Source: Fredinandcohnia onubensis
GTDB lineage: Bacteria; Bacillota; Bacilli; Bacillales; Bacillaceae_L
Direction of reading: 5' to 3'
Assembly (NCBI RefSeq): GCF_002734215.1
Contig: NZ_NSEB01000013.1
Span: forward strand, 1-54,872
Length of the DNA: 54,872 nucleotides
Positions within the stretch are counted from its first letter, which is position 1, and each line of letters starts with the position of its first letter. Position numbers and translations under genes: made by a program. Positions 26,655-35,035 of this stretch are shown here, piece after piece. Under the pieces are notes generated by a model. That model did no database searches, was not told the origin of the DNA, and was given only the letters and a program-made list of their open reading frames with translations.

Positions 26655-27170
26655 TTAGTAGCCAATAATTAGAATCCCTTTCAAAGGTAAGGTTAAACGT
26701 CTACTTGCGTATAAAGTATCAAAAAAAGTAATAATTGATTCAAAATCCTTGTATCTCTCTAAGTATATATTTCGGACAGCAATGACAAGGTAATCAACAT
26801 TTTGCATCATGCAGGCCTGAAATAAGTCTTTTAAGAATTGGTTGTTCATAAAGGCACGCCCTGCCTCTACCTCGAGTACTATCCCACTATCACTCTTATA
26901 AGCATCGGCTTTAAAGGATTTCTCAAGCTTTCCATTGGGACCAAATAAAACTGGAACTTCTATAGTTTTACCTTTACTTTTACCTTTCTCTACTTCAAAA
27001 CCTAATGATTCTAAATCCTCTGTAACCAAAGCCAAGACGTCATTACTTTTAAATGTAAATAAGTCAGAATCAAATCTGTGGTGATTTTTATTAAAGACAT
27101 TAACTATATCTAATAAATCTTTTGGAATGATATCTGACTTCGGGAAATATTGCCAATTAAGTGTGCCCAC
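26655..27170 (-). CDS. PD-(D/E)xK nuclease, BglII-like (tentative)
   Basis: 171-residue protein with a D89-x10-E100-V-E102 pattern (FKADAYKSDSGIVLEVEAG), an active-site layout of the BamHI/BglII kind, followed by FLKDLFQACMMQNVDYLVIAV typical of that fold. GTG start with a GGGGG site 7 bases upstream. Related type II enzymes are about 200-240 residues, so this is short. No adenine or N4-cytosine methyltransferase is nearby, so if it is a restriction enzyme it is solitary or depends on DNA modification. Confidence 0.6.
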   Translation of the reverse strand: MGTLNWQYFPKSDIIPKDLLDIVNVFNKNHHRFDSDLFTFKSNDVLALVTEDLESLGFEVEKGKSKGKTIEVPVLFGPNGKLEKSFKADAYKSDSGIVLEVEAGRAFMNNQFLKDLFQACMMQNVDYLVIAVRNIYLERYKDFESIITFFDTLYASRRLTLPLKGILIIGY

Positions 27171-27466
27171 TGCACAACCCCCTTTTTATGTAGTTTGTCT
27201 TTAAGAATAAAAGTAGGTTCTTACATTCAAGATTATAACAAAATAAGTGAAAGGTTCTGGATAAAATGAAGTTTTAATCCTCAGTTAAATGAAGGAACCC
27301 GGTAAATAGTAATTTTTAATGGGGATTAGTACAAACTATTACAAGGAAGTTATTGGGTAGAAATTTGTGACTTCGAGTATTGATGCTTGCCAAGAGTGTT
27401 ATCCATTGTGGACCTCTGCTCCAAGGTTGTCTAACATGCCTTTAGTTGATTAAGACGAAATGTATA

Positions 27467-27502
27467 TAAAAAGCTCAGAACATTAATATTCCGAGCTTTT
27501 TT
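27467..27502 (+). terminator. intrinsic terminator near the right end of element 1
   Basis: AAAAGCTC...GAGCTTTT stem with a long loop and a T run. The surrounding stretch 27171-28071 has no convincing gene. It holds this terminator, arm sites, the att repeat, the element 2 left arm sites and another terminator. Confidence 0.7.
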
Positions 27503-27628
27503 ATAACAATAGTGTTAATGTAGTTTGTGCTTGTTTTTAGGCTGCTAATTCAATTTTTATTTTTGTGTCAAGTGCTACTTTGTACTACATAACCGTACTC
27601 ATATTGCATCTATTAAGAGTAGTTTTTT

Positions 27629-27646
27629 GTGTGCGAATTTGTGTGC
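27629..27646. repeat. arm-type integrase sites, right end of element 1
   Basis: GTGTGC at 27629 and 27641, 12 bases apart, identical in sequence and spacing to the pair near attL. About 100 bases inside the right attachment repeat. Confidence 0.6.
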
Positions 27647-27747
27647 AATCTTTTTTGCTTATATTAAAATACATTTCATCAAAGGATATTAAAATGTTGA
27701 TATAAAGCCTTTTTTAGAACCTACTTTCTTCTGTTATATCTAAAAAT

Positions 27748-27770
27748 GAATGGGCGGCATGATGTAATCA
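27748..27770. repeat. internal attachment repeat (element 1 right / element 2 left)
   Basis: Exact 23-bp copy of 12571-12593, including the last GroEL codons and stop without any upstream groEL coding sequence. It marks the junction of the two tandem elements. Confidence 0.92.
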
Positions 27771-27809
27771 TGTCCTCCAGCCCTTGATATATAAGGGTTT
27801 TGAAGTGAT

Positions 27810-27828
27810 TTGCTAACAAATTGCTAAC
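27810..27828. repeat. arm-type sites, left end of element 2
   Basis: TTGCTAAC at 27810 and 27821, 11 bases apart. The matching pair at the right end is ATACTAAC at 31526 and TTGCTAAC at 31537, again 11 apart. Confidence 0.55.
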
Positions 27829-27842
27829 ATAATGAAAAAATT

Positions 27843-27890
27843 AAAGAGGCTTCCCAAAAGTTCTTCTAACTTTAGGGAAGCCTCTTTTTT
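27843..27890 (+). terminator. terminator at the left end of element 2
   Basis: Long stem AAAGAGGCTTCCC / GGGAAGCCTCTTT with further CTTTA/TAAAG-like pairing inside, followed by a T run. It would insulate element 2 cargo from transcription entering from groEL. Confidence 0.88.
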
Positions 27891-28071
27891 ATCTTAAAAA
27901 ATATGGAAGTATTTATTCTACGGCCATAAAGCAAAAAACTCTCTTGTCGTATTATAGTTATAAAGGTTTCCATCATTTAAATTCGTTTGCTGTCTTTCAT
28001 CAATTTATACGTTAAGCCAGCCCTCTTAATGTATATTTTCATTTGGTTTATCCTGTTAAAGGAGTGTATTC

Positions 28072-28149
28072 TTGGCTAAACTAGAGTTAAAGAAATTAAT
28101 GATTGGAGTAGCCTTATGGATATTCAAGAACAGTTCAATCAAGCTTTAA
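28072..28149 (+). CDS. possible leader peptide of the primase-helicase gene
   Basis: 25-codon frame starting at TTG with AAAGGAG 7 bases upstream (LAKLELKKLMIGVALWIFKN...). It overlaps the first 34 bases of the downstream gene in another frame, whose own GGAG lies inside it. The arrangement suggests translational coupling. Evidence is the ribosome site and overlap only. Confidence 0.35.
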   Translation: MAKLELKKLMIGVALWIFKNSSIKL

Positions 28150-30467
28150 AAGAGATTGATAGACTAAAAAAAGAGAATATACAATTAAAAAAGGATCTCT
28201 ATAAAGCGCAAGGTCGTAATACAGCCTATAGTCAAACATCTAGTATAAAGAAAACAATTACTGATTTTTCCCCTAAAGAAAAAACTGCAATTTTGCTATT
28301 TATGAACCTTTTTCGGGGGAGGTCTGATGTTTTTGCTCAAAGGTGGGAATCGAAAACTACAGGTAAATCTGGTTATTCACCTGTATGTGAAAACGAGTGG
28401 GATAAAAAGCTTTGTCGAAAACCTAAAATCAAATGTCAGAATTGCTCCCATCGATTATTTCATACCTTAACTCCTCAAGTTATTTACGAACATTTAAGTG
28501 GCATAAAAACTGTAGGAATATACCCGTTACTTGAAGATAATACGTGTTATTTTCTGGCTGTGGACTTTGATAAAAAACAATGGCAAGATGATGTATGTGC
28601 ATTTATTGAAACCTGTGAAAACTTTGGTTTATCATATCATATCGAACGTTCCCGGTCAGGAGAAGGGGCTCATATTTGGTTCTTTTTTGAAAAGGCGATA
28701 AGTGCTTCGCTGGCTAGAAAGTTTGGGAAGATTCTATTATCGAAAACAAATGAAAAACACTCTGAGGTTGGAATGGATTCCTATGATAGAATGTTCCCTA
28801 ACCAGGACATGCTACCTAAAGGTGGTTTTGGCAATTTAATAGCCCTGCCATTACAGAAACAAGCAAAAATGAAAGGTAATAGTGTGTTTGTTGATGATTC
28901 TTTTCAGGAAATTGCGGATCAATGGAAGTATATTTCGTCGATAAAAAAGATATCTGAAAAAAATATTTTACAAATAGTAACAAAATTTTCAGAGGAAGAA
29001 GGCTATATTAAGGTAAATGAGAAAGTTGATAATAGTAACTTGCCAACAGAAGTTACCATTGAATTAAATCATGGTATTCAGATTCCAAAGACTTTATTAC
29101 CTAGTAGGATAGTAAATGAATTACAAAAACTTGGGACATTTGGAAATCCGGAGTATTTCAAAGCGCAAGCAAAACGTTTTTCGACTCATCGAATTCCTAG
29201 AATAATTGATTGTACACAGATAAATGATAATATGCTCATATTACCAAGAGGTCTAATAGAAAAAGTGGAAGAAGTTTTCTTCAAGTTTAAAATAACTCTT
29301 AAAATAATAGACAATCAATTTGTTGGGAATTCCATTAATGCTAAATTTTATGGTCAACTTACTACCCAACAAGCGGATGCTGTTACTTCTATGGTTAAAT
29401 ATGACAATGGAATATTAGCAGCAGATACTGGCTTTGGAAAAACAGTGACAGCTGCAGCATTAATTAGTAGAAATAAAACCAATACACTCATAATTGTGCA
29501 TCGCACACAATTAGTTGAACAATGGAAAGAGAGATTATCAACTTTTTTAAATATCCCAGTAAAAGAAATCGGTCAAATTGGTGGTGGGAAGAACAAACCA
29601 AGCTACAACATAGATATATCTACAATTCAATCACTTAATCATAATGGTTTAATAAAATCTGATATACACCATTATGGGCAAATTATCGTTGATGAATGTC
29701 ATCATATTTCTGCTGTCAGCTTTGAAAAGGTATTGAAATCCGTCCGAGCAAAAAAAGTGTTTGGTTTAACGGCAACTCCAATTAGGAAAGATGGGATGCA
29801 CCCGATAATATTTATGCAATGTGGACCTATTAGATATAAAACGAATAATAGACAGCAAGCCAATATTCGACCGTTTAAACAAACCCTTGTTAAAAGAGAA
29901 ACATCGGTGAAAACGAATGAAACTGATATACAAGCTATATACTCTTTGTTATCTACTAATAAAGAACGTAACGATATGATTTTTAATGATGTTCTACAAG
30001 CCCTAGAGGAAAAAAGATCTCCAATAGTACTAACGGAACGTTTAGACCATGTAAATGAACTACATGAACTTTTTAAGGGATTTGCTAAAAATATTATTAC
30101 TTTATCAGGAGCAATGAAGAAGAAAGAACGGCATCAACAGATTGAAAAGTTAATGAATTTACCCGATAGTGAGGAGAGATTGTTAATTGCTACAGGAAAG
30201 TTTATTGGAGAAGGATTTGACGATTCTAGATTAGATACACTTTTTCTAACAATGCCAATCTCTTGGAAAGGAACATTACAACAATATGTAGGACGACTTC
30301 ACCGGGATCATCGTGATAAAGATGAGGTGAAGGTGTTTGATTATGTAGATTCAAACGTGGATGTTTTACAGAAAATGTTTGAAAAGAGATTAAAGGGATA
30401 TAAAAATATTGGTTATAGTCTATATGATCAAAACAAAAAGAAAAGCCAACAAATTCAATTATTCTAG
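28116..30467 (+). CDS. primase-SF2 helicase fusion (TOTE conflict-system type)
   Basis: 783 residues. N-terminal coiled coil (5-32), a four-Cys zinc site (C91, C100, C107, C110), then an archaeo-eukaryotic primase domain with FLAVDFD (D150, D152) and SRSGEGAHIWFF (H186). The C-terminal half is a superfamily 2 helicase: AADTGFGKT at 435-443, VDECHH near 525-530, LTATPIRKDG and VGRLHRDH. Databases annotate such fusions as the primase of TOTE conflict systems, proposed to act against invasive DNA. It is the main cargo of element 2. Confidence 0.85.
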   Translation: MDIQEQFNQALKEIDRLKKENIQLKKDLYKAQGRNTAYSQTSSIKKTITDFSPKEKTAILLFMNLFRGRSDVFAQRWESKTTGKSGYSPVCENEWDKKLCRKPKIKCQNCSHRLFHTLTPQVIYEHLSGIKTVGIYPLLEDNTCYFLAVDFDKKQWQDDVCAFIETCENFGLSYHIERSRSGEGAHIWFFFEKAISASLARKFGKILLSKTNEKHSEVGMDSYDRMFPNQDMLPKGGFGNLIALPLQKQAKMKGNSVFVDDSFQEIADQWKYISSIKKISEKNILQIVTKFSEEEGYIKVNEKVDNSNLPTEVTIELNHGIQIPKTLLPSRIVNELQKLGTFGNPEYFKAQAKRFSTHRIPRIIDCTQINDNMLILPRGLIEKVEEVFFKFKITLKIIDNQFVGNSINAKFYGQLTTQQADAVTSMVKYDNGILAADTGFGKTVTAAALISRNKTNTLIIVHRTQLVEQWKERLSTFLNIPVKEIGQIGGGKNKPSYNIDISTIQSLNHNGLIKSDIHHYGQIIVDECHHISAVSFEKVLKSVRAKKVFGLTATPIRKDGMHPIIFMQCGPIRYKTNNRQQANIRPFKQTLVKRETSVKTNETDIQAIYSLLSTNKERNDMIFNDVLQALEEKRSPIVLTERLDHVNELHELFKGFAKNIITLSGAMKKKERHQQIEKLMNLPDSEERLLIATGKFIGEGFDDSRLDTLFLTMPISWKGTLQQYVGRLHRDHRDKDEVKVFDYVDSNVDVLQKMFEKRLKGYKNIGYSLYDQNKKKSQQIQLF

Positions 30468-30725
30468 TAGTTTGCTAAAATTAATTAATATAACAATTAA
30501 GCAAAACTTCTACTGTTTGTGTGCCTATGTTAACCTCTATAAAGTAAGTGAATATTTGTTATGAAAGATGTTCTAAGAATACTCAACATGAATGAGGGAA
30601 TCGATTGGTGCAAATTAGAATTTTCCTATTATAAATTATTTGATTAAAATTGGTTTAGAAGATATATTCAATAATCGATGGTATTCTCAATTTAAGTATA
30701 TGCTTTAGTGAGAGAGGTGAAGTTG

Positions 30726-31466
30726 GTGTTCGAACATATTAATCAAAAAAAAGCGCTTCTAGATGCTAATAGACCATTACCCAAATATACAGTCAAAAGT
30801 TTACGTGAAAAGTTATTACTCGAATGGACATATAATACTAATGCGATTGAAGGAAACACGTTAACTATCAACGAAACAAAGGTAGTTCTAGAAGGAATTA
30901 CCGTTGGTGGTAAAACGCTGCGTGAGCACTTGGAAGTTATTAATCATCGGGATGCGATTCACTATGTAGAGGAGATTGTACATAAAAGTGAACCTTTGTC
31001 GGAGTGGCATATTAAGAATCTACACCGACTTGTACTAAAAGGAATTGATGATGAATATGCAGGTGTATATCGGGACCAACAAGTTTTTATTTCTGGTGCT
31101 AAACATATCCCTCCAGCTCCCTTCCTCATAAAAGAAGAGATGGAACAGTTGATGGCATGGTACAAACAAGCAGAAACAAAAAAATTACATCCAGTTGCTC
31201 GTGGAGCTATGCTACACGCTATATTCGTTGGTATTCATCCATTTATTGATGGAAATGGTCGAACATCACGGTTGTTATTAAATTTAGAACTCATGAAAGA
31301 TGGTTTTCCACCAATTGTTATTAAAGTGGAAAATCGAATAGCTTATTATGAAGCATTAGATAAAGCACATACAAAAAAAGAATATGATGACTTTTTTAAG
31401 TTAGTCGCGGGCGAAGTAGAAGATTCATTAAACCTATATTTAAGTACAATAAATAGAAACCCTTAG
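30726..31466 (+). CDS. Fic-domain AMP transferase, class II (self-inhibited)
   Basis: 246-residue Fic protein that would transfer AMP from ATP to target proteins. The catalytic motif HPFIDGNGRTSRLLLN begins at H171. An N-terminal inhibitory helix motif T38-NAI-E42-GN places it in the class that holds itself inactive, so no separate antitoxin is needed. GTG 30726 (or TTG 30723) follows GAGAGGTG; the earlier GTG at 30708 lacks a site. It lies 258 bases after the primase-helicase gene; 30468-30720 holds no convincing gene. Confidence 0.9.
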   Translation: MFEHINQKKALLDANRPLPKYTVKSLREKLLLEWTYNTNAIEGNTLTINETKVVLEGITVGGKTLREHLEVINHRDAIHYVEEIVHKSEPLSEWHIKNLHRLVLKGIDDEYAGVYRDQQVFISGAKHIPPAPFLIKEEMEQLMAWYKQAETKKLHPVARGAMLHAIFVGIHPFIDGNGRTSRLLLNLELMKDGFPPIVIKVENRIAYYEALDKAHTKKEYDDFFKLVAGEVEDSLNLYLSTINRNP

Positions 31467-31525
31467 TAAAAAATACAGTAGAATTGTCAGCTCAAGATAA
31501 ACACCTCTACATCATTTTGACTGCA

Positions 31526-31544
31526 ATACTAACATATTGCTAAC
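31526..31544. repeat. arm-type sites, right end of element 2
   Basis: ATACTAAC (31526-31533) and TTGCTAAC (31537-31544) with the same 11-base offset as the left pair. About 125 bases inside the third attachment core. Confidence 0.5.
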
Positions 31545-31666
31545 GAAATCCCATATAAAGAGGTAAATTCTCGAAAATGATGTTACGGACAGAATTTAAC
31601 AAAACACTAAATTACCATACTCTAAGCACACCGTGTTAAAGATATTACACATTCTCGCCTTACGGT

Positions 31667-31680
31667 CGGCATGATGTAAT
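31667..31680. repeat. third attachment core (far right boundary)
   Basis: CGGCATGATGTAAT, 14 bases identical to the groEL stop region (12578-12591). The chromosome downstream of groEL appears to resume after it. Confidence 0.75.
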
Positions 31681-31747
31681 AAGCCGTCCTAGGGCAAAGG
31701 GCGTGTTCACTGTCCTAGATAAATAAATGCCCTTTTAAAGAAATTGA

Positions 31748-31795
31748 CAGAGGCTTCTCGTAAGTTGTGCAAACTTATGGGGAGCCTCTTTTTAA
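31748..31795 (+). terminator. likely original groESL terminator
   Basis: AGAGGCT...AGCCTCT stem with inner AAGTT/AACTT pairing, then a T run, 68 bases past the third attachment core. If both elements were removed, it would lie about 70 bases after groEL. A weaker AAAGGGC / GCCCTTT pairing precedes it (31695-31738). Confidence 0.75.
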
Positions 31796-31970
31796 TTTTT
31801 TTTAGAATGATATCATATCTCATCTTCATTTTATGTTTTATGTTGAGATATGCCAGTGTTGAATAAGGACTGCCCTTTTTATCGCGTAAAACACTATTAT
31901 TATTTTTATATAACAAAATATGTAATTTCCGAACATTAGTTATCAATTATCAAAAAATATACGTATTTTA

Positions 31971-31999
31971 TTGACAGTGAAAATTTATGATGATACTAT
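31971..31999 (+). promoter_or_regulatory. SigA promoter of the bmp operon
   Basis: TTGACA (31971-31976) and TACTAT (31994-31999) with a 17-base spacer, about 25 bases upstream of the riboswitch aptamer. Confidence 0.75.
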
Positions 32000-32023
32000 G
32001 AGGTAGTAAAAATTAAATATTAT

Positions 32024-32092
32024 TCTCGTATAATATTGGGGATATGGCCCGAAAGTTTCTACCAAGCTACCATGAATAGCTTGACTACGAGG
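32024..32092 (+). promoter_or_regulatory. guanine riboswitch, nucleoside transporter operon
   Basis: Purine aptamer with P1 (CTCGTA 32025-32030 / TACGAG 32086-32091), the GATATGG and GTTTCTACC core segments, and loop sequences of P2 and P3. The specificity base is C (32085 in GACTACG), so the ligand should be guanine and not adenine. Control is at transcription termination. Confidence 0.93.
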
Positions 32093-32155
32093 TTGCGTAT
32101 ATAAATATGGAGATAAAGGTATGCTTTATTTCCGTTATCTACCTTCCTGAAAGTC

Positions 32156-32187
32156 AAGCACCGGTATAATTCGGTGCTTTTTAATTT
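32156..32187 (+). terminator. riboswitch-controlled terminator (bmp operon)
   Basis: AAGCACCG / CGGTGCTT 8-bp stem followed by a T run, 64 bases after the aptamer. It is expected to form when guanine is bound. Confidence 0.88.
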
Positions 32188-32232
32188 TTACAGAAATAAT
32201 ACAACAAGACTTACAGAGGAGGAATTTTTTTA

Positions 32233-33384
32233 ATGAAAAAAAATACAAAGAAAATCGTAATGATTTTATTTATAGCTTTAATGACTGCGGTTATGGCAGC
32301 ATGCGGAAATGACTCAGCTAACGAAAATAAAGCTAAGTCAGAAAAAGGTGAAGAAGGATTAAAAATTGCTATTGTAACAAGTCCTTCAGGCGTGGATGAT
32401 GGAAGCTTTAACGAAGATAACTATAACGGAATTTTAAGCTTTATTGAAAAACACCCAACAGCAACGGTAAAAGCTGTTAAAGAAGAAACGGGTGACCCAG
32501 CTGCAGCTGTACAAGCTGTTGCTGATATTGTGGCAGATTATGATGTGATTGTAACACCTGGGTTCCAATTTGCTGGTATTTCAAGTATCGCTGAAGAAAA
32601 CCCTGATAAAATCTTTATTATAAATGATTCTGAGCCAGCACCTGTCGGTGACCAAACAGACTTCGATAATATTTATGCAATGAACTTCGCTGAACAAGAA
32701 AGTGGCTTTTTTGCAGGAATGGCTGCAGCACTTGAAACAAAATCGAATAAAGTAGCGGTAGTAAATGGTATTGCTTATCCATCAAATGTAAATTATCAAT
32801 TTGGCTTTGAATCAGGTGTAAATTATGCAAATAAAGTTTTTGGAAAGAATGTTGAAATGGTTGAATTATCAGGTTATGCAGGAACTGATGTAACAGGTGC
32901 TGATGTTGGTGGTAACTATGCAGGATCTTTTGCAGATGAGGCAACTGGTAAAGTGATTGGTAACGCACTAATTAAACAAGGTGTAGATATCATCTTTGTT
33001 GCTGCAGGTGGTACTGGAAATGGTGTATTCACAGCAGTTAAGGAAGCTGAAGGCGATGTAAAAGTAATTGGTGTAGACGTTGACCAATTTGATGATGGTG
33101 TAAATGGTTCTGAAAACATCGTATTAACATCTGCTGTAAAATTTATGGCGATGAATATCGAAAAGACATTAAATACTGTTGTCGATGGAACCTTTAAAGG
33201 TGGAAATGTCGTTCTTTATGCAGATACGGAATCAACTGGTTTTATAAAAGAAGAAGGTCGTCATCAATTATCAGAGGATACACTAAGCAAATTGAATGAA
33301 GCTTACGAATTAGTTAAAGATGGTACAATTGTACCCGCATCTAATTTTAATGAGTATACTCCAGAAAAGTTTCCAGGGCTATAA
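32233..33384 (+). CDS. nupN: BMP-family nucleoside-binding lipoprotein
   Basis: 383-residue substrate-binding protein anchored outside the membrane by a lipid on C24 (signal peptide 1-23, lipobox MAAC). The BMP/PnrA-like domain begins with LKIAIVTSPSGVDDGSFN and includes EQESGFFAGMAA, typical of nucleoside receptors. With the next three genes it makes a nucleoside ABC importer; NupNOPQ of B. subtilis takes up guanosine. The guanine riboswitch in front supports a purine substrate. GAGGAGG precedes the ATG. Confidence 0.88.
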   Translation: MKKNTKKIVMILFIALMTAVMAACGNDSANENKAKSEKGEEGLKIAIVTSPSGVDDGSFNEDNYNGILSFIEKHPTATVKAVKEETGDPAAAVQAVADIVADYDVIVTPGFQFAGISSIAEENPDKIFIINDSEPAPVGDQTDFDNIYAMNFAEQESGFFAGMAAALETKSNKVAVVNGIAYPSNVNYQFGFESGVNYANKVFGKNVEMVELSGYAGTDVTGADVGGNYAGSFADEATGKVIGNALIKQGVDIIFVAAGGTGNGVFTAVKEAEGDVKVIGVDVDQFDDGVNGSENIVLTSAVKFMAMNIEKTLNTVVDGTFKGGNVVLYADTESTGFIKEEGRHQLSEDTLSKLNEAYELVKDGTIVPASNFNEYTPEKFPGL

Positions 33385-33418
33385 GATTAAAAAGAGCACA
33401 ATAACGAAGTGAATCATG

Positions 33419-33467
33419 AGAAGTTTATCATTTCCCCATGTTAGGTGAATGATGAACTTCTTTTATT
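33419..33467 (+). terminator. intercistronic attenuator after bmp gene
   Basis: GAAGTTTATCATT / AATGATGAACTTC arms with a T run, between the binding-protein gene and the ATPase gene. Partial termination here would give excess binding protein over transporter. Confidence 0.75.
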
Positions 33468-33496
33468 TCCTATTATTGTGATAAAGGAGAAGAACG

Positions 33497-35035
33497 ATGT
33501 CTGATTATATTGTAGAAATGAAACATATAACCAAACGATTTCCTGGAATAGTAGCGAACGATGATGTATCCATTGGTATTAAAAAAGGAGAAATTTTTGC
33601 TTTACTTGGAGAAAACGGTGCAGGTAAATCAACATTGATGAGTATTTTAGGTGGTATGTACGAACCCGATGAAGGAGAAATCATTATTCGTGGAGAGAAA
33701 GTGAAAATTAGTTCACCTAATCATGCCGCAAAACTTAACATAGGAATGGTCCATCAGCATTTTAAGTTAGTCTCTGATTATACGATTACTGAGAATATTA
33801 CCTTAGGTGTTGAGCCGATTAAAAAATTTGCAGGCCTTTTTCCATACGTGGATATTCGTAATGCCAATCGTAAAATTGAAGAACTGTCTAAAAACTTTGG
33901 TTTAGAAGTGGATCCGACGAAAAGAATAGTCGACCTAACTGTTTCGATGCAGCAACGGGTAGAAATTTTAAAGGTGCTTTATCGTGAAGCTGAGATCCTT
34001 ATTTTCGATGAGCCAACTGCAGTTTTAACGCCACAAGAAATTGATTTCTTACTCAGAATTATAGAGGGTTTACGAAATGCTGGAAAAACTATCATATTAA
34101 TTACGCATAAGCTAGAAGAAATTAAGAAAGTGGCCGATCGATGTGCTGTATTGAACAAAGGTAAATTAATTGATGTGTTGGATGTTAAGACAACATCGGT
34201 TAATCTTATGGCTCAATTAATGGTGGGTAGAGAAGTTAGCTTTGAATCTGAAAAAGCACCTGCTCAGTTTAAAGAGGAAGTATTAAAGGTCGAACATTTA
34301 ACAATTAAAAATGAAGATGGATTTGAAGTAGTTAAAGATGTGTCCTTTACCATACATGCTGGCGAAATCTTTGCTATTGCTGGGGTTGCAGATAATGGAC
34401 AAGTTGAAATTGCGGATGCCATTGCTGGATTAACGAAGGCTAGCGGTGGGAAAATATTCCTTGAGGGTAAAGAAATTACGAATGAAACAATAAGAAACAG
34501 AACAGAAGCTGGAATCTCTTATATACCTGAGGATAGACAAAGCTTTGGACTTGTTTTGGATTTTGATTTATCAACTAATCTAGCATTAAAGCAGTATTAT
34601 AAGGATCCATTTGCTAGTAAGGGAATTTTAAAAACAGAGGAATTTGAGCAATTTGGCAGTCAGTTAATTGATAAATTTGATATTAGAAGTGGGCAAGGCA
34701 TTAAGACACAAGTTCGTTCGATGAGTGGCGGTAACCAGCAAAAAGCCATTATTGCTCGCGAAATCGAATTACAATCGCCGCTTATGATATTTGTTCAGCC
34801 AACACGTGGAGTAGATATTGGTGCGATTGAAAATATTCATAAAATGATCATTCAACAACGCGATCAAGGAAAAGCGATCCTACTTGTTTCATTGGAGTTA
34901 GATGAAATTATGAATGTAGCGGATACCATAGGAGTTATATATAATGGCCAACTTCAGAAGATTGCTAGTAGTGAATCATTAACGACAAATGAAGTCGGCG
35001 AATATATGATGGGGGCAAAGCATGAGAAAAAATAA
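33497..35035 (+). CDS. nupO: nucleoside ABC importer, ATP-binding protein
   Basis: 512 residues with two ABC modules. The first is complete: GENGAGKST at 38-46, TVSMQQRVEILK signature and LIFDEPTAVL. The second has a degenerate P-loop (GVADNGQVEI), with RSMSGGNQQKAIIARE intact. This asymmetry is normal for BMP-linked and sugar importers. It energises the two permeases that follow and overlaps the first by 14 bases. Confidence 0.92.
   Translation: MSDYIVEMKHITKRFPGIVANDDVSIGIKKGEIFALLGENGAGKSTLMSILGGMYEPDEGEIIIRGEKVKISSPNHAAKLNIGMVHQHFKLVSDYTITENITLGVEPIKKFAGLFPYVDIRNANRKIEELSKNFGLEVDPTKRIVDLTVSMQQRVEILKVLYREAEILIFDEPTAVLTPQEIDFLLRIIEGLRNAGKTIILITHKLEEIKKVADRCAVLNKGKLIDVLDVKTTSVNLMAQLMVGREVSFESEKAPAQFKEEVLKVEHLTIKNEDGFEVVKDVSFTIHAGEIFAIAGVADNGQVEIADAIAGLTKASGGKIFLEGKEITNETIRNRTEAGISYIPEDRQSFGLVLDFDLSTNLALKQYYKDPFASKGILKTEEFEQFGSQLIDKFDIRSGQGIKTQVRSMSGGNQQKAIIAREIELQSPLMIFVQPTRGVDIGAIENIHKMIIQQRDQGKAILLVSLELDEIMNVADTIGVIYNGQLQKIASSESLTTNEVGEYMMGAKHEKK

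Larger units (their letters stand above)
27748..31680. mobile_element. element 2: integrase-less remnant or cis-mobilisable element
   Basis: About 3.9 kb between the 23-bp repeat and its 14-bp partial copy. It has two cargo genes, a primase-helicase fusion and a Fic protein, and no recombinase. Its own paired TTGCTAAC arm repeats at both ends differ from those of element 1, so it once had a different integrase using the same groEL target. Confidence 0.75.

Noticed and set aside
31707-31946. 79-residue minus-strand open frame after the third attachment core
   Set aside because: It runs through the likely groESL terminator, lacks a good ribosome site and has no family resemblance.
32618-32968. 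116-residue antisense frame in the bmp gene
   Set aside because: Low-complexity His/Leu/Gln composition typical of a shadow of the real gene on the other strand.
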